Assembly: GCF_016862915.1 (NCBI RefSeq)
Contig: NZ_BONW01000021.1
Span: 186,001-250,000, forward strand
Direction of reading: 5' to 3'
DNA from: Plantactinospora endophytica
GTDB lineage: Bacteria; Actinomycetota; Actinomycetes; Mycobacteriales; Micromonosporaceae
DNA length: 64,000 bases
Of the stretch, positions 15,188-24,161 are shown piece by piece (positions within the stretch are counted from its first letter, which is position 1; every line of letters begins with the position of its first letter). The notes under the pieces were generated by a model. That model ran no database searches. It was not told the DNA's origin and worked only from the letters and a program-made list of their open reading frames with translations. The translations under genes were made by a program, and so were the position numbers.

Positions 15188-16242
15188 CGGCCGCGCGCCT
15201 GCTGGCGCGTACGGTGCGGGGCATCGAGCCGGTGGTGGCCGACGAGATTGCAACACTGGGACTGGGTCGGATCGGTGGTGTCGGGCACCGCGAGGTGTGG
15301 TTCGATGCCGACGATCCCGGCCCGGAGATATTGGAGCTGCGCTGCGCCGACGACGTGTTCCTGGTCGGCACGGTGGTGTACGGGATCGGCCGGGGTCGGG
15401 CCGACCTGCGGATGCTGGGCAAGGCCGCCACGGCACTGCCGCTGTCGGAACTGCTGGCCGGGTGGCGCCGCTGCGGTGGTGACCGCCCGATCTCCGGTGT
15501 CGACGTGTCGGCGTCGTTCCTCGGGCGGCGCAACTACACCCGGTACGACCTGGAGGACGTGGTCGGCGAGCCGCTCGCCGCCGCGCTCGGGTTGCCGTAC
15601 CACAGTCGGCGGGACGGGGTGGCGCCACCGCCGGGTGGACTGTCCTGGCGGGTCACCGTCGTCGACGACCGGGCCCTGGTGGCGTTACGGATCGCCGACC
15701 GGCCGCTGCACCGCCGGGCGTACCGTCGGATGTCCCGGCCGGGCAGCCTGCACCCGCCGGTGGCCGCCGCGCTGGTCCGGCTCGCCGGGCCGCGCGACCG
15801 CGATCTGCTCCTCGACCCGTGCTGCGGGGCCGGGACGATCCCCATGGAGGCGGCCTCCGGTCGCACACTGTCCATCGTGGGCAGTGACATCGACCGGCGG
15901 GTGGTGGCGATCGCCGCCGACAACGGCGGGGACACCCCGATCGACTGGCTGGTGGCGGATGCCGGCCGGATTCCGCTGCCTGACGGGATGGTCGACCTGG
16001 TGGTCACCAACCCGCCGTGGAACCGGCAGGTGCCGTTCGCCGGGATCCTGCGTCAGCGGCGGTACCGGTTCTGGGTGGAACTGCGCCGGGTGTTGCGGCC
16101 GGGTGGCCGGGCGGTGCTGCTCGTCTCCGATGTGGACGGTCAGGTGCCCGATGCTGCGGCGGCCGGACTGACGGTGCGGGGGCGCCACCCGATCAGCCTC
16201 TCGGGCAGCCACCCGGAGATCGTCGTCCTGCGGGCGCGATAG
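15184..16242 (+). CDS. THUMP-domain tRNA guanine-N2 methyltransferase (TrmN/Trm14-like)
   Basis: A 352-residue SAM-dependent RNA methyltransferase. The N-terminal half (TVRGIEPVVADEI, then RNYTRYDLEDVVGEPLAAAL) matches the THUMP/ferredoxin-like RNA-binding region. HRRAYRRMSRPGSLHPPVAAAL leads into SAM motif I (Asp211-PCCGAGTIP) and the catalytic TNPPWN (NPPW at residues 276-279). The closest known activities are TrmN/Trm14 (m2G6 in tRNA) and the related RlmKL domains; family knowledge places TrmN activity on tRNA-Phe in Thermus. The GTG start overlaps the short ORF stop. Exact target unproven. Confidence 0.85.
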   Translation: MTAARLLARTVRGIEPVVADEIATLGLGRIGGVGHREVWFDADDPGPEILELRCADDVFLVGTVVYGIGRGRADLRMLGKAATALPLSELLAGWRRCGGDRPISGVDVSASFLGRRNYTRYDLEDVVGEPLAAALGLPYHSRRDGVAPPPGGLSWRVTVVDDRALVALRIADRPLHRRAYRRMSRPGSLHPPVAAALVRLAGPRDRDLLLDPCCGAGTIPMEAASGRTLSIVGSDIDRRVVAIAADNGGDTPIDWLVADAGRIPLPDGMVDLVVTNPPWNRQVPFAGILRQRRYRFWVELRRVLRPGGRAVLLVSDVDGQVPDAAAAGLTVRGRHPISLSGSHPEIVVLRAR

Positions 16243-16246
16243 CCGG

Positions 16247-16291
16247 CTGCCGGCGTGGCGGTTCCGATGGCCGGATTCGCCACGCCGGCAG
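16247..16291 (+). terminator. Perfect 14-bp hairpin after the methyltransferase
   Basis: CTGCCGGCGTGGCG (16247-16260) and its exact reverse complement (16278-16291) flank a 17-base loop, 4 bases after the stop codon. The right arm runs into the first 21-bp tandem repeat. Confidence 0.75.
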
Positions 16292-16367
16292 TGCCAGAGA
16301 CGACGCCGGCAGTGCCAGAGACGACGCGGGCAGTGCCAGAGACGATGCCGGCAACATCAGAGCAGAC
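16284..16367. repeat. Four tandem 21-bp repeats
   Basis: The unit GCCGGCAGTGCCAGAGACGAC starts at 16284 and 16305. Copy 3 (16326) has one change, copy 4 (16347) is degenerate. The array lies between the convergent methyltransferase and doc genes. A unit length divisible by 3 lets open frames read through (PAVPETT or ARDDAGS heptads), but I see no gene signals. Confidence 0.75.
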
Positions 16368-16399
16368 GCCGTGCTGCGCCAGAGATCAGGCCGGCAGGG

Positions 16400-16777
16400 T
16401 CAGAGGTACAGCTTCCGAAGCTCTCGGGCGATGTCGCCGACCTCGGTCGTCGCGCCGCTCGCCACCGACATCACCAGAGCTTCGGCCTGGTCCACGTCGA
16501 CGTCCCGCAACGGTACGTCGTTGAGCGCGAGGAAGATCCGGGCGCCGGCCCAGGCGAGCCGCTTGTTCCCGTCGATGAGCGCGTGGTTCATGCAGATCGA
16601 GTGCAGCAGCGCGGCGGCCTTCGCCCACAGGTCCGGGTACGCCTCCTGCCCGAACGCCACCGTGGCCGGGCGGACCACCGCCGACGAGAGCAGACCCGGG
16701 TCACGCACCTGCGGCGGCTCGGCCAGCACGACCGAGGCGATCTCCATCAGGTCGTCGACGTCGAGGTAGACGATCAC
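16400..16777 (-). CDS. doc: Doc (death-on-curing) family toxin
   Basis: A 125-residue Fic/Doc-fold protein with the Doc active-site motif His65-ALI-Asp69-GNKR in NHALIDGNKRLAWAG. Doc toxins phosphorylate elongation factor Tu and stop translation; Fic relatives transfer AMP instead. The short length, GNKR ending and N terminus MIVYLDVDDL fit Doc. The GTG start overlaps the antitoxin stop as GTGA, the usual coupled antitoxin-toxin order. Activity is inferred from the intact motif. Confidence 0.9.
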   Translation of the reverse strand: MIVYLDVDDLMEIASVVLAEPPQVRDPGLLSSAVVRPATVAFGQEAYPDLWAKAAALLHSICMNHALIDGNKRLAWAGARIFLALNDVPLRDVDVDQAEALVMSVASGATTEVGDIARELRKLYL

Positions 16778-16977
16778 TCCGCCAGCCGCCGCAGCAACTC
16801 GGCATCGCGCTCGGCGACGTCCCGGGCGAGATCCCGCACCCGGGCGCGGCGGTGGTGCGCCGAGACGTACTCCTCCAGCGCCACCACGATGGTGGCGTTC
16901 ATCGAGCGGTGCTCCTGCTCGGCGAGCTGCTTGAGCCGCTCGTGCAGTTCGTCCGGAAGATTGACCGTGGTGACCAT
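16774..16977 (-). CDS. Ribbon-helix-helix antitoxin of the Doc pair
   Basis: A 67-residue protein. The N-terminal MVTTVNLPDELHERLKQLA...SMNATIVVALEEYV forms an Arc/MetJ-type ribbon-helix-helix DNA-binding domain, and the charged helical tail (VRDLARDVAERDAELLRRLAE) is the probable toxin-neutralising region. The ATG lies 6 bases after a TATGAT -10 box and within the palindrome CCATATGG, so the antitoxin probably represses its own operon. Expected role: bind and inhibit Doc. Confidence 0.87.
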   Translation of the reverse strand: MVTTVNLPDELHERLKQLAEQEHRSMNATIVVALEEYVSAHHRRARVRDLARDVAERDAELLRRLAE

Positions 16978-16989
16978 ATGGAAATCATA
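16974..16989 (-). promoter_or_regulatory. Toxin-antitoxin leaderless promoter and palindromic operator
   Basis: On the minus strand TATGAT (16984-16989) is 6 bases from the antitoxin ATG. The palindrome CCATATGG (16974-16981) covers the start and is a likely binding half-site for the RHH antitoxin/Doc complex. Confidence 0.5.
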
Positions 16990-17012
16990 CCGGCGCCGTG
17001 CAGCGCAAACGG

Positions 17013-17981
17013 CTAACCCGAGGCGCCCACGAGGCTGTAGGCGATGCCGTCGAGGATGTCGCGTTCGCTGGCGATCACCGAGGTCATCCCGGCCCGCTCC
17101 ATGATGATCTTCAGCACCAGGGCACCGGCACCGATCACGTCGGCCCGACCCGGATGCATCACCGGGATGGTCAGCCGCTCGGCGGACGACCGGGCCAACA
17201 GGTCGCCGGTCACCTTGACCACGTCGGCGTACGGGATGCGGGCGTGGTGGATCCGCTCGGGGCGGTACTCCGGCAGGCCCAGTGCGATCCCGGCGACCGT
17301 GGTCACCGAGCCGGCCAGCCCGATCAGGGTGGCCGCCTCCCGTCCCGGCACCATCGACAGCGCCCGGTCCACCACCGCCGTGATGTCCGCCTCGGCCGCC
17401 GCCAACTGGTCCGGCGTCGGCGGGTCGCCGTGCAGGTGCCGTTCCGTCATCCGGACACAGCCGATGTCCATCGACACCGCCGCGTCCACCGTCGCCGCAC
17501 CGCCGCCGGCCGGCTGCCCGCCGACCACGAACTCGGTCGACCCGCCGCCGATGTCGACCACCAGGTACGGCGCCCGGACGTCCGCGCCCAGCCCGCGTAC
17601 GGCACCTGTGAAGGAGAGCCGGGCCTCCTCGTCGCCGGTCACCACCTCCGGCTCGACGCCGAGCGTGTCCACCACCATCGACCGGAACTCGCCCGCGTTG
17701 GAGGCGTCCCGGGAGGCGGAGGTGGCACACATGCGTACCCGGGCCACGCCCAGCGACTCGATCGAGGTCGCGTACCTCACCAGGGCCAGCCGGGTCCGCT
17801 CCAGCGCCTCCGGCGCCAGCCGGCCGGTCCGGTCGAGGTCCTGGCCGAGCCGGACGATCTCCATCCGCCGGACCACCTCGACCAGCTCGGCCTCCGGCCC
17901 GGCGGACGGATCCGGCAGGTCGGCCACGAGCAGCCGGATCGAGTTCGTGCCGCAGTCGATCGCGGCCACCCGGTTCGTCAC
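17013..17981 (-). CDS. ppx: Ppx/GppA exopolyphosphatase family protein
   Basis: A 322-residue actin-fold (ASKHA) phosphatase that hydrolyses inorganic polyphosphate and/or pppGpp. Motifs: phosphate 1 AAIDCGTNSIRLLVADL, phosphate 2 VVDIGGGSTEFV and adenosine-motif-like GLAGSVTTVAGIAL. The length matches short actinobacterial Ppx1/Ppx2. GTG 17981 is chosen because TAGGGT lies exactly 7 bases upstream; a GTG three codons earlier is embedded in that element. It closes the eno-ftsB-DUF501 neighbourhood, as in many actinobacteria. Confidence 0.92.
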   Translation of the reverse strand: MTNRVAAIDCGTNSIRLLVADLPDPSAGPEAELVEVVRRMEIVRLGQDLDRTGRLAPEALERTRLALVRYATSIESLGVARVRMCATSASRDASNAGEFRSMVVDTLGVEPEVVTGDEEARLSFTGAVRGLGADVRAPYLVVDIGGGSTEFVVGGQPAGGGAATVDAAVSMDIGCVRMTERHLHGDPPTPDQLAAAEADITAVVDRALSMVPGREAATLIGLAGSVTTVAGIALGLPEYRPERIHHARIPYADVVKVTGDLLARSSAERLTIPVMHPGRADVIGAGALVLKIIMERAGMTSVIASERDILDGIAYSLVGASG

Positions 17982-17988
17982 GATCTTC

Positions 17989-17994
17989 ACCCTA
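17989..17994 (-). promoter_or_regulatory. Leaderless -10 element TAGGGT of ppx
   Basis: On the minus strand TAGGGT precedes GTG 17981 by 7 bases. This implies that ppx has its own promoter apart from the argA-DUF501-ftsB run. Confidence 0.4.
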
Positions 17995-18077
17995 CGTCGT
18001 CGGAGTGGTCGCCATACGCCGTCGGACTCGGCGCGGGCGCGGAAGTTACCCAGCGTCGGGGCGGCCCCGGAAGCAGC

Positions 18078-18632
18078 TCAGAGCCGGAGCAGCATCCGGA
18101 TGTTGCCGAGGGTGTTCGGCTTGACCCGTTCCAGGCCGAGGAACTCGGCGACACCCTCGTCGTACGAGCGGAGCAACTGTTCGAAGACCGGCTGCGGCAC
18201 CGGCGCCCCGTCGATCTCGACGAAGCCGAAGGCGGCGAAGAACCGGGTCTCGAAGGTGAGTACGAAGACCCGGGCGACGCCCAGCTCGCGCGCGGTGGTC
18301 AGCAGCTCCGCCACGATCCGCTGACCGATCTTGCGACCCCGGTGCGCCGGGTGTACGGCCACGGTCCGGATCTCGGCCAGGTCCTCCCACATCACGTGCA
18401 GGGCACCGCAGCCGACCACCGTGCCGTCGGCCGGGTCGACCGCGACCCAGAACTCCTGGACGTCCTCGTAGAGCGTGACGGTGGCCTTGCTGAGCAGCCG
18501 CCGCTCCGGGCTGTAGGTGTCGATCAGGTCCCGGATGCCGCGTACGTCTGCGGTCCGGGCCCGCCGGATCACCAACTCGCCCGGCACCGGCGCCGGCACG
18601 TCGTCGGGGGCCGGCACGTCGTCGCCGGTCAC
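18078..18632 (-). CDS. argA: Short-type amino-acid N-acetyltransferase (ArgA)
   Basis: A 184-residue GNAT enzyme expected to make N-acetylglutamate, the first step of arginine synthesis. It closely resembles the stand-alone mycobacterial ArgA: VTLYEDVQEFWVA, VGCGALHVMWEDLAEIRTVAV, the acetyl-CoA loop HRGRKIGQRIV, FVLTFETRFFAAFGF and the ending VKPNTLGNIRMLL. The GTG start overlaps the DUF501 stop as GTGA. The N-terminal 20 residues are Pro/Ala/Asp-rich and non-conserved, so the true start could be slightly internal. Confidence 0.88.
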   Translation of the reverse strand: MTGDDVPAPDDVPAPVPGELVIRRARTADVRGIRDLIDTYSPERRLLSKATVTLYEDVQEFWVAVDPADGTVVGCGALHVMWEDLAEIRTVAVHPAHRGRKIGQRIVAELLTTARELGVARVFVLTFETRFFAAFGFVEIDGAPVPQPVFEQLLRSYDEGVAEFLGLERVKPNTLGNIRMLLRL

Positions 18633-19294
18633 GGAGCCGGCTCCCCCGACCTGGCTGACTCGACCGGCTCGCCCGACGTGGCCGAGGAGGCCGGCTCGCC
18701 TGACCTGGCTGACTCGACCGGCTCGACGCACGGGCCGTCGGCCCACCACTGTTCGAGCAGTTCGAGCACCTCGTCGCCGAACGGGTTGACGCCGGGGCCG
18801 GCGGCCAGCGCGTGCCCGAGGTGCACGTGCAGGCACTTCACCCGGCCCGGCATCCCGCCGGCCGAGATCCCGTCGATCTCCGGTACGGTGCCGATCGCCT
18901 CTCGCCGGGCCAGGTAGTCCCGGTGCGCCGCGAGATAGTGCTCGGCAAGCTCCGGATCGGTGGCCAGCCGCTCCTGCATCTCGCGCATCACCCCGGCGGA
19001 CTCCAGCCGGCTGCACCCGCCGACCGCCCGGGGACAGGTGAGGTAGAACAGCGTCGGGAACGGTGTGCCGTCCGCGAGCCGTGGGGTGGTCTCCACCACG
19101 TCGGGCCGGCCGCACGGGCAACGGTGCGCCACCGCCCGGGTGCCGCGCGGAGTCCGGCCGAGCTGGGCCGCGACCGCCGCCAGGTCCGCCTCGGTGGCCG
19201 GCTCCCGCACCGGTGCCGGCACGCCGGCCGCCGCCGGCTCCGCACCTGCACGATCACCCGCAGCGGGTACGCCGACCGCGTCGGAACGGCTCAC
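18629..19294 (-). CDS. DUF501 family protein
   Basis: A 221-residue protein. The core, about residues 38-185 (VAAQLGRTPRGTRAVAHRCPCGRPDVVET, LADGTPFPTLFYLTCP, GGMPGRVKCLHVHLGH), is the DUF501 domain with conserved Cys and His residues that suggest metal binding. Function unknown, but the gene lies between ftsB and ppx/argA across actinobacteria. The C-terminal tail repeats SARSGEPA/SATSGEPV, encoded by duplicated DNA around 18652-18722, and is probably disordered. It overlaps ftsB by 4 bases (ATGA). Confidence 0.9.
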   Translation of the reverse strand: MSRSDAVGVPAAGDRAGAEPAAAGVPAPVREPATEADLAAVAAQLGRTPRGTRAVAHRCPCGRPDVVETTPRLADGTPFPTLFYLTCPRAVGGCSRLESAGVMREMQERLATDPELAEHYLAAHRDYLARREAIGTVPEIDGISAGGMPGRVKCLHVHLGHALAAGPGVNPFGDEVLELLEQWWADGPCVEPVESARSGEPASSATSGEPVESARSGEPAP

Positions 19295-19968
19295 CGGGCG
19301 GCCCGATCCGGCTCGTTGGCCGCCTGCACGCTGGACCAGAGGGTGTCGTACCAGGGCACCGGGGCCCGTTCGGCGGCGCTGGGGTCGACTCCGGCGTCCC
19401 GCGCCGCGCCCTTCTGGTCGGTGAGCACCACCAGCGGCGCCTCGCCGGGCAACACCATGTAGAACCGCTCCCTCGCCTGGATCTTCACGTATTCGGGGTC
19501 GTCCCAGAGCGCCGCCTCCTCGGTCAGGTCACCGATGAGTTCCCGCTGCGCCTGCTGGGCCGCCTCGATCCGGGCGATGTCGGACTGCTGGTTGAGATAG
19601 ACCCGGACCGGATAGGTGTACGCCAGCGCCAACGCGATCAGCACCCCGACGAGTACGGTCACCCGGCCGGTGTAGCGCCGGGGGTGCTGGGCGTACGTCC
19701 GCTTGACCGTCCGGGCGGCGACGGTCCGGCGGGCCGCCGCGGGCCGACTGCCCGACCGGGCCCCGTCGGCGCCCCGCCCGATGCCGGACGCCCGGGTCGC
19801 ACCGGTCGTCCGGGAAGCTCCGGAGGAGCGGGCCTGGCCCTGCCGTGGCTCGGCCCGGGACCCGGAGTCCCGACCCGAGGTCCGGCCGGTCCGGGACGTC
19901 CCGGCCCGGCCACCACGGTCCGGCCGTCGAGCCGGGCCCTGCCCGCTCGGCGTACGGCGTTGCGTCAT
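19291..19968 (-). CDS. ftsB: Septum formation initiator FtsB/DivIC-like protein
   Basis: A 225-residue bitopic membrane protein. A long basic, disordered N-terminal region (residues 1-95, rich in Arg, Gly, Ser and Thr) precedes one membrane segment (about 102-120), a short coiled coil (125-152) and the DivIC/FtsB motif DPEYVKIQARERFYMVLPGE. FtsB joins FtsL and FtsQ in the divisome and helps activate septal peptidoglycan synthesis. It follows eno on the same strand, the conserved actinobacterial arrangement, and overlaps DUF501. The very long basic N terminus is typical of actinobacteria. Confidence 0.92.
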   Translation of the reverse strand: MTQRRTPSGQGPARRPDRGGRAGTSRTGRTSGRDSGSRAEPRQGQARSSGASRTTGATRASGIGRGADGARSGSRPAAARRTVAARTVKRTYAQHPRRYTGRVTVLVGVLIALALAYTYPVRVYLNQQSDIARIEAAQQAQRELIGDLTEEAALWDDPEYVKIQARERFYMVLPGEAPLVVLTDQKGAARDAGVDPSAAERAPVPWYDTLWSSVQAANEPDRAAR

Positions 19969-20001
19969 CGCCGTCGCACCCCTCCCCCGAAGGCTGACCC
20001 G

Positions 20002-21408
<1,407 letters not shown>

Positions 21409-21534
21409 CTACCTCCGGGCGGCACCTCCGGGCAAGGCGCCCGACCGTCCGGCTATCCGACATTTGCGGATCACTTTCACAGTACGTGGGAACCGGTTTG
21501 CGCGCGCTTGACCCGATCGTGAAGGCTGTGGGCC

Positions 21535-22251
21535 ATGCCGGCTGTGTCGATCTCACTCCGGGTACTCGCGGGGGCGATCATTTCCGTACTGACGATCTCC
21601 GGGTGCCAGACCCTCGACGACGCCGGCCGGGTGATCGGCCGGGCCGATCTGGTCAACGACCTCGCCGCCCGGCTCGACCGGTCCAACGAGCTGACCTACT
21701 CGGCCGACTACCAGCTTCCGGGCGGGCAGAACGCGTCGATCTCGCAGACCCAGGACCCGCTGCGGGCGGCGTACACCTATCCGGGCGGGAAGTTGACGGT
21801 CACCGCCGACGCCACCACGGCCTGCGACACCAGCACGAAGAAACCCACCTGCACGCTCACCGCGCCACCGGCGGCGAACGCCAAGCCGTCGGTCACCATC
21901 TTCACCGAGGTCAACAAGCGCGGCCTGGTCACCCCGCCGGTGGTGATCGGCCTGCTCACCGCCGCCGCGCTGGACCCGGACGCGGCGATCCGGCAGTACG
22001 ACACCACCGTCGCCGGCCGGCACGCCACCTGCGTGGAGGTCAACCAGCTCAGCGACGCGCCCGCGGTCAACTTCGACGCCTGCATCACCAGCGAGGGCGC
22101 CCTCGGCAGCTTCACCGGCACCCTCGACGGCACCGAACTGGAGATGGCGCTGAGCCGCTACCGCGACGCGGTCGAGAGCAGCGCCTTCGACCTGCCGGCC
22201 GGCGCCGGGCTGGTCGACCGGCGCGCCGCAGAGGGCCAGCCTCCCGCCTGA
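21535..22251 (+). CDS. Putative lipoprotein, LppX/LprG-like size
   Basis: A 238-residue exported protein with a signal peptide and the lipobox LTISGC, so Cys24 is the acylation site. The mature part has alternating beta-like segments (ELTYSADYQLPGG, AAYTYPGGKLTVTA) and two Cys pairs, suggesting a half-barrel lipoprotein as in actinobacterial LppX/LprG relatives, but I see no diagnostic motif. It is divergent from eno and has a monocistronic layout, ending before a hairpin shared with the convergent DUF885 gene. Function unknown. Confidence 0.82.
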   Translation: MPAVSISLRVLAGAIISVLTISGCQTLDDAGRVIGRADLVNDLAARLDRSNELTYSADYQLPGGQNASISQTQDPLRAAYTYPGGKLTVTADATTACDTSTKKPTCTLTAPPAANAKPSVTIFTEVNKRGLVTPPVVIGLLTAAALDPDAAIRQYDTTVAGRHATCVEVNQLSDAPAVNFDACITSEGALGSFTGTLDGTELEMALSRYRDAVESSAFDLPAGAGLVDRRAAEGQPPA

Positions 22252-22332
22252 CGGCCCGACAGCCGGTCCCGGAGCCACGGCGCCCGATCCCGGAACCCGG
22301 GGCCGGCGCCGGCTGGACGGACTCGGAGGGCT

Positions 22333-22363
22333 CCTCGTGGCCGTACGGTCGGCACGGCCGAGG
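22333..22363. terminator. Bidirectional hairpin between the lipoprotein and DUF885 genes
   Basis: CCTCG plus GCCGT (with a 2-base bulge) pairs with ACGGC plus CGAGG around a nine-base loop: ten pairs. It lies between two convergent stops. Confidence 0.55.
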
Positions 22364-22369
22364 CTTCCG

Positions 22370-24010
22370 CTACGCCAGGTCGTACTCGTCGTCGAGGCCG
22401 AGCAGGGCCGGCAGGTGACGCGGCGCCGGGGAGCCGTGCGCCAGCATCGCGTCGTGCCACTGGCGTACCGGCACCCCGTCCGGCCGGCGCGCGGCGATCT
22501 CCGCGACCTGGTGGTAGCCGACGAAGTAGGTGGAGAGCTGGGTCGAGGTGAGCAGGGCCCGGCGCCACTTTCCGGCCGCCTCGCCCTCCTCCTGGAAACC
22601 CCGCCCGGTCATCAGGGCGAGCCCGTCGGCCTCGGACAGCTCCTCGCAGTGCGTCAACTGGTCGAGGATCGCGTTGATGGTCATCCGGAGCTGCATCTTG
22701 AGCTGCTGCAACCGCACCGCCAGGCCGCCGTACCCGCGCTGCGCCATCGCCTGCTCGGCGTAGACCGCCCAGCCCTCGATGAACGGTCCGGAGTGGCCGA
22801 GCGCGCGGGCCCGGCTGCTGCCCCGGTAGCGCCGGGCGTGCGCCAACTGGAGGAAGTGCCCCGGCACCGCCTCGTGCACCGTGAGGTTGCGGATCATGTG
22901 GTCGTTGTATTCCCGGAAGAACGACTCGACCCGGGTCGCCGACCAGTCGGCCGGGGTCGGCGCGATGCAGTAGTACGTCGGCACGGCGGCGAACTCCAGC
23001 GGCCCCGGCGCGTCGCAGTACGCCACCGCGACGCCTCGGTCGTGCTCGGGCATCTCCCTGATCACGCAGGCGTCGTCCACCAGCGACACCAGGTCGGCGT
23101 CGGCGACGAAGTCGAGTACCTCGTCCAGGGTGGCCCGGGCCAGCGGCACCACCGAGGAGTTGTCCGGGTGCTCGTCGGCGAGCAGGGCCAGCGCCTGGCG
23201 TACCGTCTCGTCGGAGGCCGGACCACCGACCAGCTCGACCGCCGCCGCCCGGATCTCCTCGGTCACCCGGTCCAGGTTCGCCCAGGCCGATTCCAGCACC
23301 TGCCGGGCGCCGAGTTCGGTGTCCAGGGTGTGCCAGAGCCGCGCCTCCCAGAGTCGCCGGCCCAGCCGTGGATCGCGGCCCGGCCCGGAGTCGTCGCGCA
23401 GGCCGGCCCGGAGCCGTTCGGCGAACCCGGTCAGCTCCCGGATCGCCGCCTTGGCAACCGGCTCGACGGTGTCCCGCAACCCGGGTGCCTCGGCCAGCAG
23501 AACCGGTACCTGCGTCCGGACCAGGGTCGCGGCACCCTCGAACTGCCCGACGGCGGTCTCGGCGTGCACCCGGGGCACGTCGCCGAGCACGGCCCGGGCG
23601 GTCGCCAACGCGTCCGGTACGGCGGCCAGCCGCCCGGCGAGGCTGGCCAGCCGTACCTCCGCCGGGGCGAACGGCCGGGCCAGCAGCGCGTGCAGCAGCG
23701 GCGCCGGGTTGTGCACCAGCGGGTTCCACTCGTGCGCCCGCACCTCGGTCAGTTCGAAGATGCCCCGGTCGACAAGCGCGGTGAGGACGGCGTGGTCGAC
23801 CCGTTCGGGTGTCGCCAACTCCTCGGCGTCCACCTCGGAGAGTGCGTGCGCGGCGTCCCGCAGCATCGCCACCCGGCCGGCCACCGCGCCCGCCGAGCGG
23901 TCCGGCAACTGGTCGTCGAAACCGTGCTCGCCGACCGACGAGGCCAGCTCGGGGTCGCTCGCCAGCAGCGCGTCGACGATCCGTTCGGCGAGTGGGACGA
24001 ATGGTGGCAT
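22370..24010 (-). CDS. DUF885 family putative zinc metallopeptidase
   Basis: A 546-residue soluble protein of the DUF885 family. The zinc-site motif HEAVPGH (HExxxGH) is near residues 374-380, followed by the family signature EGWAVYAEQAM about 35 residues later, and a further GYHQVAEIAAR near the C terminus. Relatives are predicted carboxypeptidase-like metalloenzymes. No signal peptide is visible, so it is probably cytoplasmic. The ATG is 6 bases downstream of a TAGGTT -10 element, consistent with a leaderless transcript. Substrate unknown. Confidence 0.9.
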   Translation of the reverse strand: MPPFVPLAERIVDALLASDPELASSVGEHGFDDQLPDRSAGAVAGRVAMLRDAAHALSEVDAEELATPERVDHAVLTALVDRGIFELTEVRAHEWNPLVHNPAPLLHALLARPFAPAEVRLASLAGRLAAVPDALATARAVLGDVPRVHAETAVGQFEGAATLVRTQVPVLLAEAPGLRDTVEPVAKAAIRELTGFAERLRAGLRDDSGPGRDPRLGRRLWEARLWHTLDTELGARQVLESAWANLDRVTEEIRAAAVELVGGPASDETVRQALALLADEHPDNSSVVPLARATLDEVLDFVADADLVSLVDDACVIREMPEHDRGVAVAYCDAPGPLEFAAVPTYYCIAPTPADWSATRVESFFREYNDHMIRNLTVHEAVPGHFLQLAHARRYRGSSRARALGHSGPFIEGWAVYAEQAMAQRGYGGLAVRLQQLKMQLRMTINAILDQLTHCEELSEADGLALMTGRGFQEEGEAAGKWRRALLTSTQLSTYFVGYHQVAEIAARRPDGVPVRQWHDAMLAHGSPAPRHLPALLGLDDEYDLA

Positions 24011-24016
24011 GGGGCA

Positions 24017-24022
24017 AACCTA
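24017..24022 (-). promoter_or_regulatory. Leaderless -10 element TAGGTT of the DUF885 gene
   Basis: On the minus strand TAGGTT precedes ATG 24010 by 6 bases, with no Shine-Dalgarno between them. Confidence 0.45.
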
Positions 24023-24130
24023 GACGATCAGTTCCGATCCGTCGGCCGGCACATCGGCTCGAACCACCGACCGAACCGGCGGCGCGGCACACTATGGCCC
24101 TGTCATCGGCCACTTGTTTGGCCCTGTGAT

Positions 24131-24161
24131 CCGGACCAATAGCGCCCTAGCGTCGGTCCGG
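24131..24161 (+). promoter_or_regulatory. Leaderless promoter framed by a 7-bp inverted repeat
   Basis: CCGGACC (24131-24137) and GGTCCGG (24155-24161) are exact inverted repeats 17 bases apart. The -10 element TAGCGT (24148-24153) lies between them, 7 bases before GTG 24161, and the right arm touches the start codon. The arrangement suits repression by a dimeric regulator. Confidence 0.5.

Noticed and set aside
16284-16367. Could the 21-bp repeats be a CRISPR array?
   Set aside because: The repeats are directly tandem with no spacers and decay to one side; no cas genes are present.
16255-16524. A possible repeat protein (PAVPETT heptads) across the 21-bp array
   Set aside because: The heptads come only from the tandem repeat having a length divisible by three. 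No start signal, and it overlaps doc antisense.
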